NCBI GenBank assembly: GCA_016946835.1 | Contig: JACVTC010000226.1 | Coordinates: 1-64,000 of the forward strand | Direction: 5' to 3' | DNA length: 64,000 nucleotides | Source: Neocallimastix lanati (nom. inval.) | Lineage: Eukaryota > Neocallimastigomycota > Neocallimastigomycetes > Neocallimastigales > Neocallimastigaceae | In this document: one piece after another, positions 24,620 through 34,706 of the stretch | Layout of the letters: the number at the start of each line of letters is the position of its first letter | Numbering within the stretch: the stretch's first letter is position 1 | The notes under the pieces: model-generated | The model's input: only the letters and a program-made list of their open reading frames with translations | The model's database searches: none | Told to the model about the DNA's origin: nothing | Translations under genes and position numbers: made by a program

Positions 24620-25330
24620 TATTTTATTATATATTTTTTTTATTTTATTTTATTTTATTTTATTTTATTTTATTTTATTTTATTTTATTATATTTTTTTT
24701 ATTTTATTTTATTTTATTTTATTTCATTTCATTTCATTTTATTTTATTTTATTTTATTTTATTCAATCTGTACTTTCTTATTTAATATTCTACTTTTTAT
24801 TTTATTTTATTATATTATATTATATTTTATTTTATTTTATTTTATTTCATTTTATTTTATTTTATTTTATTTCATTCAATCTGTACTTTCTTATTTAATA
24901 TTCTACTTTTTATTTTATTTTATTATATTATATTATATTATATTTTATTTTATTTTATTTCATTTCATTTTTTTTTATTTTATTTTATTTTATTTTATTT
25001 TATTTTATTCAATCTGTACTTATATTTATGTTTCTACTATTTATTTTATTTTATTTTATTTTATTTTATTTTATTTTATTTTATTTTATATTTATATTTC
25101 AACTATTTATTTTATTTTATTTTATTCAATCTGTACTTATATTTATGTTTCTACTATTCATTTTATTTTATTTTATTCAATCTGTACTTATATTTATGTT
25201 TCTACTATTCATTTTATTTTATTTTATTTTATTTTATTTTATTCAATCTGTACTTTCTTATTTAATATTCTACTTTTTATTTTATTTTATTATATTTTAT
25301 TTTATTCAATCTGCATTTTCTGTTGATAAT
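24620..25330. repeat. TTTTA-based minisatellite with a CAATCTGTACTT insert
   Basis: Long runs of TTTTA/TTTCA units are interrupted six or more times by the block TTCAATCTGTACTT, variously followed by TCTTATTTAATATTCTAC or ATATTTATGTTTCTACTA. The unit length varies (about 60-120 bp). The plus-strand frame 25028-25354 is only a repeat translation (LFYFI). Confidence 0.9.
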
Positions 25331-25610
25331 ATAAACAAGGTATTAATGTATTAATAATAATTAATAATATTTAAAATAAAATAAAAAAAATATAATAATT
25401 ATTTTATATACGTAGTAATTATATATATATATATATATATATAATTACTATATATATATTTTTATTTAATTTTTTAAAAAAAATTTTTTTAGTCATAATA
25501 AACGTTTGTCTTAATTATTTTTATTATTATTTAAAAATTTATTTATTCATTTATAATTTATTCATTCATTTATTTATTTATCACATTATAATACGCCATG
25601 TTTTCCGAAA

Positions 25611-25667
25611 TACAATACAACAAAATACAAATTTATGTAATAAAAATTTTCGAAATGACACACCCCC
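25611..25667 (-). repeat. Right TIR of the MULE
   Basis: Inverted partner of 21449-21507, followed directly by the duplicated target CATTTCTCA. Confidence 0.85.
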
Positions 25668-25676
25668 CATTTCTCA

Positions 25677-26620
25677 ATCATGCATCTCACAATGTGGCTT
25701 ATTTTTGTTTGTGGGTTGTTTTTTTAATAATCAAATAAATTATAATCAAATAAATAGTAATTAAATAAATAATAAATATTCTTTTTTTTTATAGATATAA
25801 TTTATTAATATTCAATTATAAAAATAATATTTTATAATTTTTTTTTAATTAGAATATATTATTATTTATTTTGAAATAGTTATATTTAATTCTAAAAATA
25901 TATTATTATTTCTTTTAAAATAATAATTATTTATATATTTATTTATGATTGTATATATAATATCTTAAAATGTATGGCTTTATTTAAAAAATACTATACG
26001 CCACATTATAAATGTACGATCCCCCTCAATTTTCTTAGAACATAATCCTAAAACTATTTCAGTTATAGAATATTCTATTTTTTTAAACTTTGGAATATTC
26101 TAAAATGAATATTTATTTAACATCATTAACAAAATATTCCATTGAAAATATATTAAAATTATCAAATAATTAAAAAAATATTATTATTATTATTATTATT
26201 AAAAAATATTATAAAAAAAAAAATTATTATTATTATTATTTACTTTATTATTATTATTATAGTTATAAGTTTTAAATAAAAAAAAAAAAAAAAAGTATAA
26301 ATATTAAATGTTTTTTCATAAAAATTAAAAGCTTCGAAAAATTAAACAAATATTATTTTAATAAAAAAAAAAAAATTTATTTTTAAAATAAAAGTTAATT
26401 ATAAAATAAAATAAAATAATAATAATAATAATAATAAAAAAACGATATTTATATTTTGTTATAAAAAAAAACAATATTTATATTTTATTATAAAAAAAAT
26501 AATAATATATATATATAATTAAAAAGTTAAACAAAGCAAAGTAATCTTTTATTACTAAAAACTATTACAATTAATCTTTTTCAAAAAAAAAAAATTTATA
26601 TTATTTTATAAAATCTGAAA
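25677..26620. other. Intergenic region upstream of the ankyrin gene
   Basis: AT-rich with A runs, ATT/AAT tracts and TATATATATA about 110 bp before the ATG, which may serve as the core promoter; the sequence is too AT-rich to assign a TATA box. No other feature. Confidence 0.5.
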
Positions 26621-28036
26621 ATGACTAAGACCGAATTTGAAACTTTCTCTGTAACTCTTTTAAATCAATTAAAAAATGAAAATAAGGATTCCCTTCGAAC
26701 CATTGAAAATAATAATAAATTAATTGAAAATTACTTAAATGGTCAAGACCTTGGCTATCTTAAGAACTTTGTTAATGATTTCAATGATACTGTAATTGAG
26801 GCTCAAGTAAAGAAATACAAATTATTTGAAAAGGTGCTAAATCAGAAATTATTTTATAATGTAATTGCTGAATTCAGAAAAAGTGACGTTTTAATTAGAG
26901 CTTGTAAGGAAGTTAATAAGAAGGCAGTAGAATGGCTTCTTACAATGAATATTGATCCTAATGTTCAAGATGAAAATGGAATGACTGCTTTAATGCACGC
27001 TGCGGAACACGCTAGTACAGATTTTGCGGTCAGTAAATTACTTAATGAAAAATCAGCAAATATGGTGGATAATAATGGAAATAATGTTCTTATCCATGCT
27101 ACTAACGCCCCAGATATTTTAAAGAAGTTACTTAAATCTAAGATTAACATGAACCGTTTAAATAATGATGGAGAAGATGCTCTTCTCTACAGTTGTAGAT
27201 ATGACAAAATCAGAGCCTATGAAATCTTAATTAAGGAAAAGAATGCTAACGTTAATTGTTCAAACTGTGTTGGTATGACTCCAGCTATGTATTTGGTTGA
27301 AAACGCTAGATACAGAGAAGTTGAATCATTAATAAAGAGTGGGAAAGTTGATCCAAATTATTGTAATAAGTTTGGTAATACTTTTGTTTCAGTTTATATT
27401 AAGAAGTATTATCAACAATATATTGGAAATATTGGTGAGACCAGTTATACTTCAAAGTATAATTATGTTGTTACTAAAAATTATATCCTCACTTTCAGAG
27501 TTTTAATTGATATGGGTTGTGACTTCAATAAGCCAATTGATGTGGATGGCAATACTCCAATTGTTGCCTTATTGATGATGAAAGATTATGTATCAGCTAA
27601 ATATCTTATTGATAAATGTAAAAATCTTGATCTTTCTATTAAAAATAAATATGGAATCAGTGGTTCCTCCTTTAGAGGATTAATTGATGAAAAAGTATTT
27701 GATGCTATGGAATATAATAAAATTAGAAATAGTTCTTCTATTTCATGTAAAGCTTTAGTCAATGCCATCGGTAAACACAAAACCTATGAATATGATAATA
27801 AGTATGCTCCAGAAAATATTGAAAGTGGTGACATCGTCGTTTCAAAGTCAATAATAAGTTCTTATCCTATTATACCAGAAGTTGCTAAAGTTGCTGAACA
27901 ATGGGCTTTAGAAGTTTTATTCCCTAATGCTGGTGCTGTTATTACTCTTGGTAGTAATAGTTATAATAAAGAAGATCCAAATTCATTTAGTTCTCTTATG
28001 ACTAAAAAATTAACCGGTGGTTTAGGTACTTACTAA
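26621..28036 (+). CDS. Ankyrin-repeat protein, 471 aa
   Basis: ATG at 26621, TAA at 28034, no intron visible. The N-terminal 90 residues are helical and charged without a recognised domain. From about residue 90 there are ankyrin repeats: VLIRACKE..AVEWLLTMNIDPNVQDENGMTALMHAAEHA, then FAVSKLLNEKSANMVDNNGNNVLIHATNA, DGEDALLYSCRYD, GMTPAMYLVENAR, and later VLIDMGCDFNKPIDVDGNTPIVALLM. The last 100 residues are not repeats. Ankyrin repeats bind partner proteins; the partner here cannot be told. No signal peptide or membrane segment. Codon use is richer in G+C than the flanks and the ORF is undamaged, so this is the one clear host-type gene in the window. Such genes are numerous in anaerobic gut fungi (general knowledge). 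Confidence 0.9.
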   Translation: MTKTEFETFSVTLLNQLKNENKDSLRTIENNNKLIENYLNGQDLGYLKNFVNDFNDTVIEAQVKKYKLFEKVLNQKLFYNVIAEFRKSDVLIRACKEVNKKAVEWLLTMNIDPNVQDENGMTALMHAAEHASTDFAVSKLLNEKSANMVDNNGNNVLIHATNAPDILKKLLKSKINMNRLNNDGEDALLYSCRYDKIRAYEILIKEKNANVNCSNCVGMTPAMYLVENARYREVESLIKSGKVDPNYCNKFGNTFVSVYIKKYYQQYIGNIGETSYTSKYNYVVTKNYILTFRVLIDMGCDFNKPIDVDGNTPIVALLMMKDYVSAKYLIDKCKNLDLSIKNKYGISGSSFRGLIDEKVFDAMEYNKIRNSSSISCKALVNAIGKHKTYEYDNKYAPENIESGDIVVSKSIISSYPIIPEVAKVAEQWALEVLFPNAGAVITLGSNSYNKEDPNSFSSLMTKKLTGGLGTY

Positions 28037-28079
28037 GAGAATTAATAATTCATTGGTTTATCGTTTATAACAATTAAAT

Positions 28080-28107
28080 AAAAATCTATTACTTTTATTA
28101 GATTTTT
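28080..28107 (+). terminator. 3' hairpin after the ankyrin gene
   Basis: AAAAATCTA (28080-28088) and TAGATTTTT (28099-28107) form a 9-bp stem with a 10-nt loop 44 bases after the stop, followed by more T. AATAAA overlaps its left arm and could act as the polyadenylation signal. By eye only. Confidence 0.45.
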
Positions 28108-28480
28108 TTGTGTTATATATTTTTTCATCCTTGTTATTTTAATTAAAAATATATTAAAAGTTGTATAGAAAAAAAAATAAATGAAAGAAATAAAAATAAT
28201 AAAATAAAAAAAAAAAAATAATAATAACACACAAAAAAAAAAAAAAAATCATAAATAAAAAAAAATACAATTAAAAAAATAAAATAAAATAAAAAATTAA
28301 CTGTTTTAACGAAAAAACTAAAATAAAATAAAATTAAAAATAAAAGAAATAAAATAAAAAAAATAAATACAATAAAAAAAAATTAAAAAAAAAAAATAAA
28401 ATAAAAAAAAAAATAAATAAAATAAAATAAAAAATTAACAGTTTTAACAATTTTAAATTTGTGTTAAATTTTATATTTTT
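28108..28480. other. Homopolymer-rich spacer
   Basis: Dominated by A runs with AAATAAAAT repeats; no gene. The motif AAATTAACAGTTTTAAC-like occurs twice (about 28296 and 28435). Confidence 0.5.
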
Positions 28481-28929
28481 TTTTCTTTTTTTTTTTTTTT
28501 TTTTTTTTTTTAGACAGGGAAGAGAATACACTTCCAGTACTTTATTAATTTTATTTTAAAAAATACATGTAGGTGAAAAGTACATTTGAAATTAAAGATA
28601 AAAAAATTTAAAAAATAAAAAAAAAAATAAAAAAGATCGAAAATACTATGTATTTTGGCAAGTTGTACTAAACGGAAAAATTTCCTTTTCTAACAAATAA
28701 AAAAAAAAAAAAAAATAAAACATAGAAGTAACATCTTTTTAAAATAGATTGGGGTAGTCTCCACTAAACGTTCAGGGAGCATAAATTATTTAGTATATAA
28801 AAGGTTTAATTCCTTATTTAATCTCAGTGATAAAAAAGTAATCGTCACCTGCAGGACTCGAACCTGCGCTCCCAAAGGGAAATGGCTTAGCAGGCCACCG
28901 CGTTAACCACTCCGCCAAAGTGACTACAG
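28481..28929 (-). mobile_element. tRNA-Ser SINE, copy 1
   Basis: Read on the minus strand: 5-base leader TGTAG, tRNA-Ser (28843-28924), about 60 nt of body, then from the TTTAGTGG region onward the same sequence as the LINE 3' end at 61567-61830, ending in a long poly(A) (T run at 28481-28511). The tail holds the shared block AGACAGGGAAGAGAATACA (28512 on, plus strand). One LINE tail only. Confidence 0.8.
28843..28924 (-). tRNA. tRNA-Ser(GCU), copy 1
   Basis: 82 nt, cloverleaf complete: acceptor GTCACTT/AGGTGAC with discriminator G, anticodon loop CTGCTAA (GCU), variable arm CCC-TTT-GGG, T arm GCAGG-TTCGAGT-CCTGC. The A box TGGCGGAGTGG and B box GGTTCGAGTCC fit Pol III consensus. A T6 run lies 8 nt after the 3' end. 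No CCA encoded. Identical to copies 2 and 3. Confidence 0.9.
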
Positions 28930-29597
28930 TTATTTTAATAATACAAGATGAAAAGAAAAATAATGATATTTTAAAATTATTATTAAATTATATTAATTAT
29001 ATAAAGTTTGTAAAATATATATTATTATAAAATTAATTATGTAAAAATGGTGAATTATATTAATTATAAATCATATAAAATAATATTATTATAGTATAAA
29101 ATTTAATTATTATAATATAAACTTTTATATTAATGTTTATATAAAATATAATAATTATGATTTAATATAGAGATAATAATTATAAAAAAATATATATATA
29201 AAAATATTATTATAAAAAAAAAAAAAAAAGTTTATGTAAAAAATTATTGATATATGTTAATTAGTAATAGTTGATTTAATATAAGAAAAATGTTTTAATT
29301 AGTTAAGATAGTAGTTTAGTTATTAGTTTTAATAAAATCAGTTGTTTAAGTAATTAATTGTAGAATATTATAATTAAATTATAATTATTAATAGTTAATT
29401 AATATGATAAAAATAAAATAAAATAAAATAAAATAAAATAAAAATAAAATATTACAAAACAAATATCCTAAAATAAAAATTTTAAATAACTAAATAAAAT
29501 AATTAATATTATTATTAGAATATATAATTTAATACTATTCCCCAGTGTAGCGCCCAAAACTATTGTAAATACGAATATTTAAAAATATATCGTATCA
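28930..29597 (+). repeat. Degraded 5' LTR of gag-only element I
   Basis: The last 90 bp (ATTAGAATATATAATTTAATACTATTCCCC... to ATATCGTATCA at 29597) match the end of the 3' LTR at 31569-32038, including the conserved ATTAGAATATAT block and CGTATCA terminus. The left part is AT-rich and its TGATACG start is not recognisable. Confidence 0.55.
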
Positions 29598-29603
29598 TAT
29601 TTT

Positions 29604-29620
29604 TGGTGGAGAATCCGGGC
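29604..29620 (+). promoter_or_regulatory. Candidate primer-binding site of element I
   Basis: TGGTGGAGAATCCGGGC lies 6 bases after the LTR end CGTATCA. It begins TGG, complementary to a tRNA CCA end, and has a plausible acceptor/T-stem composition. The tRNA was not identified. Confidence 0.5.
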
Positions 29621-29833
29621 GTGACAATAGCAAAATAATATGAAAATAATATTAATAAAATAATACATCTATATAATAAATATATAATAAATATTATTTA
29701 GTATATATATAAAAAGAATTTAATTAGTTTAAATTAGTTACTAATATTTATAATAGTAATAGTTATAATAATATTAAATTGAATTAGAAAATTGTAATAA
29801 AAAAAATATATAAGTATAAATAAAATTTTAAAG

Positions 29834-31264
29834 ATGAATGTTTTTAAGATATTAAGTACGTTACCATTATTAGAAAATTATAATAATGATATCAATGAAT
29901 GGATAGAAGAATTAACAGAGTCATTTGAATTATGGGATATAAAAGAACAAGAAAGAAGATTTATTTTATGTAAAGAATGTGTAAATAAAGAAATTAGGTA
30001 TGTTCTTGATGAATTAAAGGAAGAAAAAAATCAGGTTCCTAGCTTAAAAGAAATAAAAATAGCCTTAGAAGAATATCTAGAGATAACACCAAGCGTAAAA
30101 TATTGGAACTTAATTAATTTGAAAATTAATTCAAATGAATCAATTAGTAATTTTAATTATAAATATTTAAGAAAATATAATGATATTGATAATAATATAA
30201 AGAAATTAATTACTGTTAATAATTATGTTAATTCAATTAAGTCTAGAATATATCCTTGTTTAAGAATATTAGAAGAAGAAATCGAAGATATAAACGAAGC
30301 TCTCAAATATGCAGAAAAAGTTGAAAGAATTGAAAAGAAATTAAATTTAAATTTAAATAATATTTATAAGAATAATAAACAAAAATGGAATAATAATAAT
30401 TTCAAAATGAATAAATTAGTTAGTAATATAAACAATAAGAATAATAAAATTATGTGCTTTAGATGTTATGAGTTAGGTCATAAAGCTGTTAATTGTAGAC
30501 ACACATTTAAAGAATTAGATGAATTAGAAAGAACTGGAATTTTGGAAATAAATAAAAGAAGAAATTTTATACCTGGAAACCACAATAATTATAATTTTAA
30601 ATTTAATTCATATGATGGAAATAAAAGCTATAATAATTATTATCGTAGAAATTATAATTTAAATAGTAATATTGCTGAAAGTCATCATAATATGATTAGT
30701 TTTAGTAAAAAGCATAATGGAAATAAAGAAATTTATAGAAATAATTATAATTTAAATAATAATTTTGGTAATAATAATTCTAATAATTTAAATAATTATC
30801 TAAATAAAAGTAATTATGATTTAAATAAAAATTTTAGTACCAATAACAATAACAGTAGTTTAAATGAGAATATGAATACAAAAAAAAATAGAATATACAA
30901 TAATCATGGTATAAATTATAATATGCAAAGAAATAAAGATGTAAATATTGGAAATGAAATTAATTTCAACAATAATTTAAATAACAATTGTGTAGAAAAT
31001 ACGTTTAATTCAAATATAGATAATACTCAAGATAATATAATTGGAAATAATATAAATAAAAACAATAATGGATATAATAGAAATATAAATTCAGTAGGAA
31101 ATAATAGTGGTTTTAATAATAACAATACTAATAACAATGATAATTATACAAATAACGAAAATAAAAATGTTAATAATATTAACGAAATGAATTATAATAA
31201 AAACAAAAATAATAATAACAATAATAATAACAATAATAAAAATAATAAAAATAATAGAAAATAA
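29834..31264 (+). CDS. Gag of non-autonomous gypsy element I, 476 aa
   Basis: ATG at 29834; TAA at 31262. The N-terminal 180 residues form a retrotransposon Gag-like helical region (INEWIEELTESFELW, ISNFNYKYLRKYNDI, LKYAEKVERIEKK). A CCHC zinc knuckle CFRCYELGHKAVNC sits around residue 208 and would bind the element RNA. The last 240 residues are dominated by Asn with scattered Tyr, Lys and Gly, and may be disordered. No protease or pol follows: after the stop there are A runs, then a polypurine tract and the 3' LTR. The ORF is intact, so the element may supply its own capsid-like protein and borrow RT and integrase from another gypsy copy. The Asn codons are mostly AAT, so repeat expansion may have lengthened the tail. 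Confidence 0.8.
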   Translation: MNVFKILSTLPLLENYNNDINEWIEELTESFELWDIKEQERRFILCKECVNKEIRYVLDELKEEKNQVPSLKEIKIALEEYLEITPSVKYWNLINLKINSNESISNFNYKYLRKYNDIDNNIKKLITVNNYVNSIKSRIYPCLRILEEEIEDINEALKYAEKVERIEKKLNLNLNNIYKNNKQKWNNNNFKMNKLVSNINNKNNKIMCFRCYELGHKAVNCRHTFKELDELERTGILEINKRRNFIPGNHNNYNFKFNSYDGNKSYNNYYRRNYNLNSNIAESHHNMISFSKKHNGNKEIYRNNYNLNNNFGNNNSNNLNNYLNKSNYDLNKNFSTNNNNSSLNENMNTKKNRIYNNHGINYNMQRNKDVNIGNEINFNNNLNNNCVENTFNSNIDNTQDNIIGNNINKNNNGYNRNINSVGNNSGFNNNNTNNNDNYTNNENKNVNNINEMNYNKNKNNNNNNNNNNKNNKNNRK

Positions 31265-31475
31265 AAAAAAAAATAAATAAATAATTTAATTATGATGAAG
31301 TATTAATAAATAAATAATTATATATATATAACAATAATTTAAATTAAATTAATTCGAAATTTCAAGATTTCGAATTTCAAAAATTAAAATAATCATTAAT
31401 TCAAAAATTTAATTTTTTTTTTAAAAAAAAAAAAAAAAAAAAATTTAATAAATCTAATAATAAATTTTAATAAAC

Positions 31476-31513
<38 letters not shown>

Positions 31514-31568
31514 ATTATATTGTTATAGAGACTTCAGGGGACGAAGTCTAATTTAAGTGGGGGCGTCT
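31265..31568 (+). other. 3' untranslated part and polypurine tract of element I
   Basis: Two long A runs (31424-31442 and 31482-31510), then GACTTCAGGGGACGAAGTC, an imperfect hairpin, and AAGTGGGGGCGTC just before the LTR start at 31569. The G-rich tract resembles those of A (2881) and F (14604). Confidence 0.65.
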
Positions 31569-32038
31569 TGATACGTAACCACTATAAATATGGTATTTAT
31601 GTAGATTCTTTAGGTTAAAGAAATACTTAAATATTATTGGTCAGCAATAATTTTATAACAATATATAATTTTATAATAATAATTATTAAACGGAGAATTC
31701 TTTTATTTATAAGTATATACTTATGATAAATTAATTCACATAAATAGCTATTTTTATATTTTATTTTAGTATAGTTAAAAAGAGATATTATATATATTTG
31801 AGATAATTAATTATAATTATAATATTTATATAAGAGAGTAATAATAATAATTGATGTAATAATTAATAATTAATAATAAATAAAGAGTACATTAAAAAGA
31901 TATATTTATTACTTTATTTTGTATTATTGTATGTGTTATTTCTATTTAATATTAGAATATATTATTTTGTCATAATTCCTTATTGTCATTGCCCATAAAT
32001 AAATATTAATTTATATACATAAATAAAATATCGTATCA
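31569..32038 (+). repeat. 3' LTR of element I
   Basis: 470 bp from TGATACGTAACC to ATATCGTATCA, inverted TGATACG/CGTATCA termini, with TATAAATATGG near the start and the ATTAGAATATATTATTTTGTC block near the end. Confidence 0.75.
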
Positions 32039-32043
32039 TTAAT

Positions 32044-33041
32044 TTAATAATTTAATTAAAAAATTATAATTAAATTATTAATCATTAATATTAGCTCTAA
32101 CTGCTAATATTAAAGGTTTAGAAAAGAATCATACTTACCTATGGTTCTTTCTAATTATCGAGTTTATTATAACGAATTATAATAGACGAAACACTGAAAT
32201 TGATAAGGAAAAGTTTTAATTATAAAATTTGTTTTATTAAAATAATTTGTTTTATTATTTATTAAAAATTTTAAATGTTAAAACTATTTTTATTATTATT
32301 ATATTATAATTGTTATAATAATAACTCTTGATTTCTCAAAGAGAACTCAAGAGCCTTATTTATACTTTTTTGTCAAAATAAGGTTAAACATCAAAAGGAG
32401 TTCTAATCTTAACAAATCTCTTATCTAGGAAAAGACTAGAAGAAAAACCTAGATAAGTTTTTTGATCGATATTCTATCCATATCGATCATCGCGTTAATT
32501 AAGTAAAACCGATTACTTTTAAGAAGTAATTGGAAAAACCTTAATTAACCGATTACTTAATCTAATATAATGATCGAAAATAAAAGAATAAAATAATGAA
32601 AATGATTTCGATCATAAAATTTAAAATTTAATCTATTTAGTTCTATTTTATAGAACTTTACATAAAAAATATAAAACAATACATTAATAATAAAATACAT
32701 GATTAATACAATACAGAATACATGATAGAATACAGAATACATTATAAAATACAGAATAGTGTTTTAGTTTATGATTTAATAAGTGAGAGAAAACTAAAAC
32801 TAATAAATTTAATAATTAAGTGAATAATTAAATAAATTTAATATTATTTTAAATGTATAAAAATTATTTAATTAAATAAATTTTTAATATTAAACTAAAT
32901 AAAATTTTAATATATAATTAAATAAATTATTAATTATAATTAATTGTATAAATGAAATATGAGTTAAATAAAAGTTATATTAATTATAACCTAACTAAGA
33001 AAATATAATTATTTTGTTAAAAATAATTATAGATTCTTACA
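32044..33041 (-). repeat. Solo LTR K1, target duplication TTAAT
   Basis: On the plus strand from TTAATAATTTAATT to ATTCTTACA, flanked by TTAAT at 32039-32043 and 33042-33046. It has the reversed TATA-side hairpin (32325-32353), a reversed TATAAATAAGG (about 32354-32365) and a U3 pseudoknot-like element (32401-32457). It is the same family as 35373-36335. No internal region, so it is a solo LTR. Confidence 0.75.
32401..32457 (-). promoter_or_regulatory. U3 pseudoknot-like element, copy 4
   Basis: Stem 1 CTTATCTAGG (32420-32429) with CCTAGATAAG (32448-32457); loop AAAAGACTAGAAGAAAAA. Loop AAGACTAGAA faces TTCTAATCTT (32401-32410) with one mismatch in DNA that becomes a G-U pair in the sense (minus) RNA. 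Confidence 0.6.
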
Positions 33042-34301
33042 TTAATTTGTAAGAAATAATAATTATTTACTAATAAATAATTAATATTTCTTAGTCTGTT
33101 GAAATTATAACTGAATTGAAATCTCAATTTCAGTTATTCACATTTCAATATACATTTAATTAATAATTAATATAAATTTTTATTTAATATTTAAAGAATT
33201 ATCTTAGGTCTAATAATTCTGAAAATATTAATAAATAAGATTTATATTAATAATTTCAATTATTTACATATGACGTCACATGTATTTATTTATATTATGT
33301 TTATATATATGTTTATATCATATATATTAATTACTATTTTTAATTATTCAAATTAATTATACAAATTAAATTTATTTAATTATATTAAATATTTTAAACA
33401 TATCGATATTGTTATTATTTTAATAGTTTATTAATATTCATTTTACTATATTATTATTATCTTATAATTAAATACTATTATTATGTAACTTACAAAGTAT
33501 AAAAGGAAGATGTAAAAATCTATCTTTTATGTTCTTTGTAAGGTTATTGTATTTACAATAATTATATACTAATAATTCAATAAATAAATATTTTCATAAA
33601 TCCTTCAAAGAAATTATTATTTAAAATATTCTTAGATATTAAGTGTTTAAATAACTTAACTATTTATCTTATATTATTTTTATATTATTATTAATTAATT
33701 ATTGTTGGATTATTAATATATAATTCAACATATTAACCTAGTAACGTTATTAAGCATAAAACTATTTTATATCTTAATTTTAACATAGTCTTTATAATTA
33801 TTGATAATAATTATAAATTTATTTAAATTATAATTAATTCATACATTAAGATATTATTATCAAATTTATTATAATTGTAATTATTCATACACTTAAATAA
33901 TATTATAAAATTTATTTAAATAATTATTATATGTACACTTATTAATATTATTAATTTTATTTAGTTGTTCATTTAATTATCAAGTTAATGTAAACATTAG
34001 TTTTATTTATTTTTTACATTGTACATTTAAAAGAACAATTAATAAGTTTCTGTATTTTTTATAATTCTGTATTCTAGTTTAAAGATAGTTTTATGTTAAT
34101 AAGTTTAGATTAGATTTTAAAAATTATATTTAGAAAATAATTTAGATCATTCCGGTTATTATTGATTTTTCCTTTTATTTGATGATCTAAATTAAAATTT
34201 AGGAAATCGATATATTAAGGTTTTATCCAAATATAAAATAATATATTTGGTTTTACTTAATATATACGATGATCGATATGAATAGAATATCGATCAAAAA
34301 A

Positions 34302-34358
34302 CTTATCTAGTTTTTTCTTCTAATCTTTTTCTAGATAAGATATTTTTTAAGATTAGAA
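34302..34358 (+). promoter_or_regulatory. U3 pseudoknot-like element, copy 5
   Basis: Stem 1 CTTATCTAG (34302-34310) with CTAGATAAG (34331-34339); loop contains TTCTAATCTT (34318-34327), fully complementary to AAGATTAGAA (34349-34358). Confidence 0.6.
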
Positions 34359-34393
34359 AACCCTTTTTATTTAACCTTATTTCCATTAAAAAA

Positions 34394-34433
34394 TATAAAT
34401 AAGGCTCTTGATTTCCCTTCAAGAAATCAAGAG
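34394..34433 (+). promoter_or_regulatory. LTR TATA-like box with adjacent hairpin
   Basis: TATAAATAA at 34394-34402 is followed at once by CTCTTGATTTC (34405-34415) and its exact complement GAAATCAAGAG (34423-34433) with a 7-nt loop. The same arrangement occurs in the other TGTAAG-type LTRs of this window. It may mark the transcription start and the 5' end of R. Confidence 0.55.
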
Positions 34434-34706
34434 TTATTATTATAAAAATATAGTTATAATAATAGCAATTTTATATTTTAAACTTTAATAAATTAATAAA
34501 ACATTTTATTCAAAAACATATTTTTTAAACCAAATTTATCCAAATATTTCTTCTTTTACTTTTTGTGTTGTTATTATAATTAATTTTATAATAAACTCTT
34601 TTTTAGGTAAAATTTTTATTTTTATTTTATTTCTCAACTTAATGAATTAGTCATTAAGTTGAAGTTAACAATCATATTTAGTAATAGAACTTAGTATGAT
34701 TATTAC

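Larger units (their letters stand above)
21449..25667 (+). mobile_element. MULE DNA transposon with TIRs and 9-bp target duplication
   Basis: The left end GGGGAGTGTGCATTTCG (21449 onward) and right end (reverse complement GGGGGTGTGTCATTTCG, ending at 25667) are terminal inverted repeats matching over about 55 bp, including CGAAAATTTTTATTACA and AAATTTGTATTTTGTTG. The 9-mer CATTTCTCA is present immediately outside both ends (21440-21448 and 25668-25676); a 9-bp duplication is the hallmark of Mutator-like insertion. Inside are a FLYWCH/MULE transposase (22328-23765) and two minisatellites. It is complete in structure, with the transposase broken by one frameshift. Confidence 0.85.
33048..34706 (+). 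repeat. Long LTR H, plus orientation
   Basis: From TGTAAGAAATAATAATT to GATTATTACA, about 1.66 kb. Near the left end is ATAACTGAA/TTCAGTTAT (33107-33137) with a loop TTGAAAT complementary to ATTTCAA at 33142. Near the right end are a U3 pseudoknot-like element (34302-34358), TATAAATAA (34394) and the CTCTTGATTTC hairpin (34405-34433). The part 33785-34000 is repeated in inverted orientation at 42670-42890. TGGTACGATACC follows 3 bases after its end and could be a primer-binding site. Confidence 0.6.

Noticed and set aside
25028-25354. 108-codon plus-strand ORF (FILFYFILFYF)
   Set aside because: It is the translation of the TTTTA minisatellite and has no coding signal.
32557-32742. Minus-strand ORF of 61 codons
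   Set aside because: It lies wholly inside the solo LTR K1 and reads repeated AATACAGAATACATGAT-type sequence.
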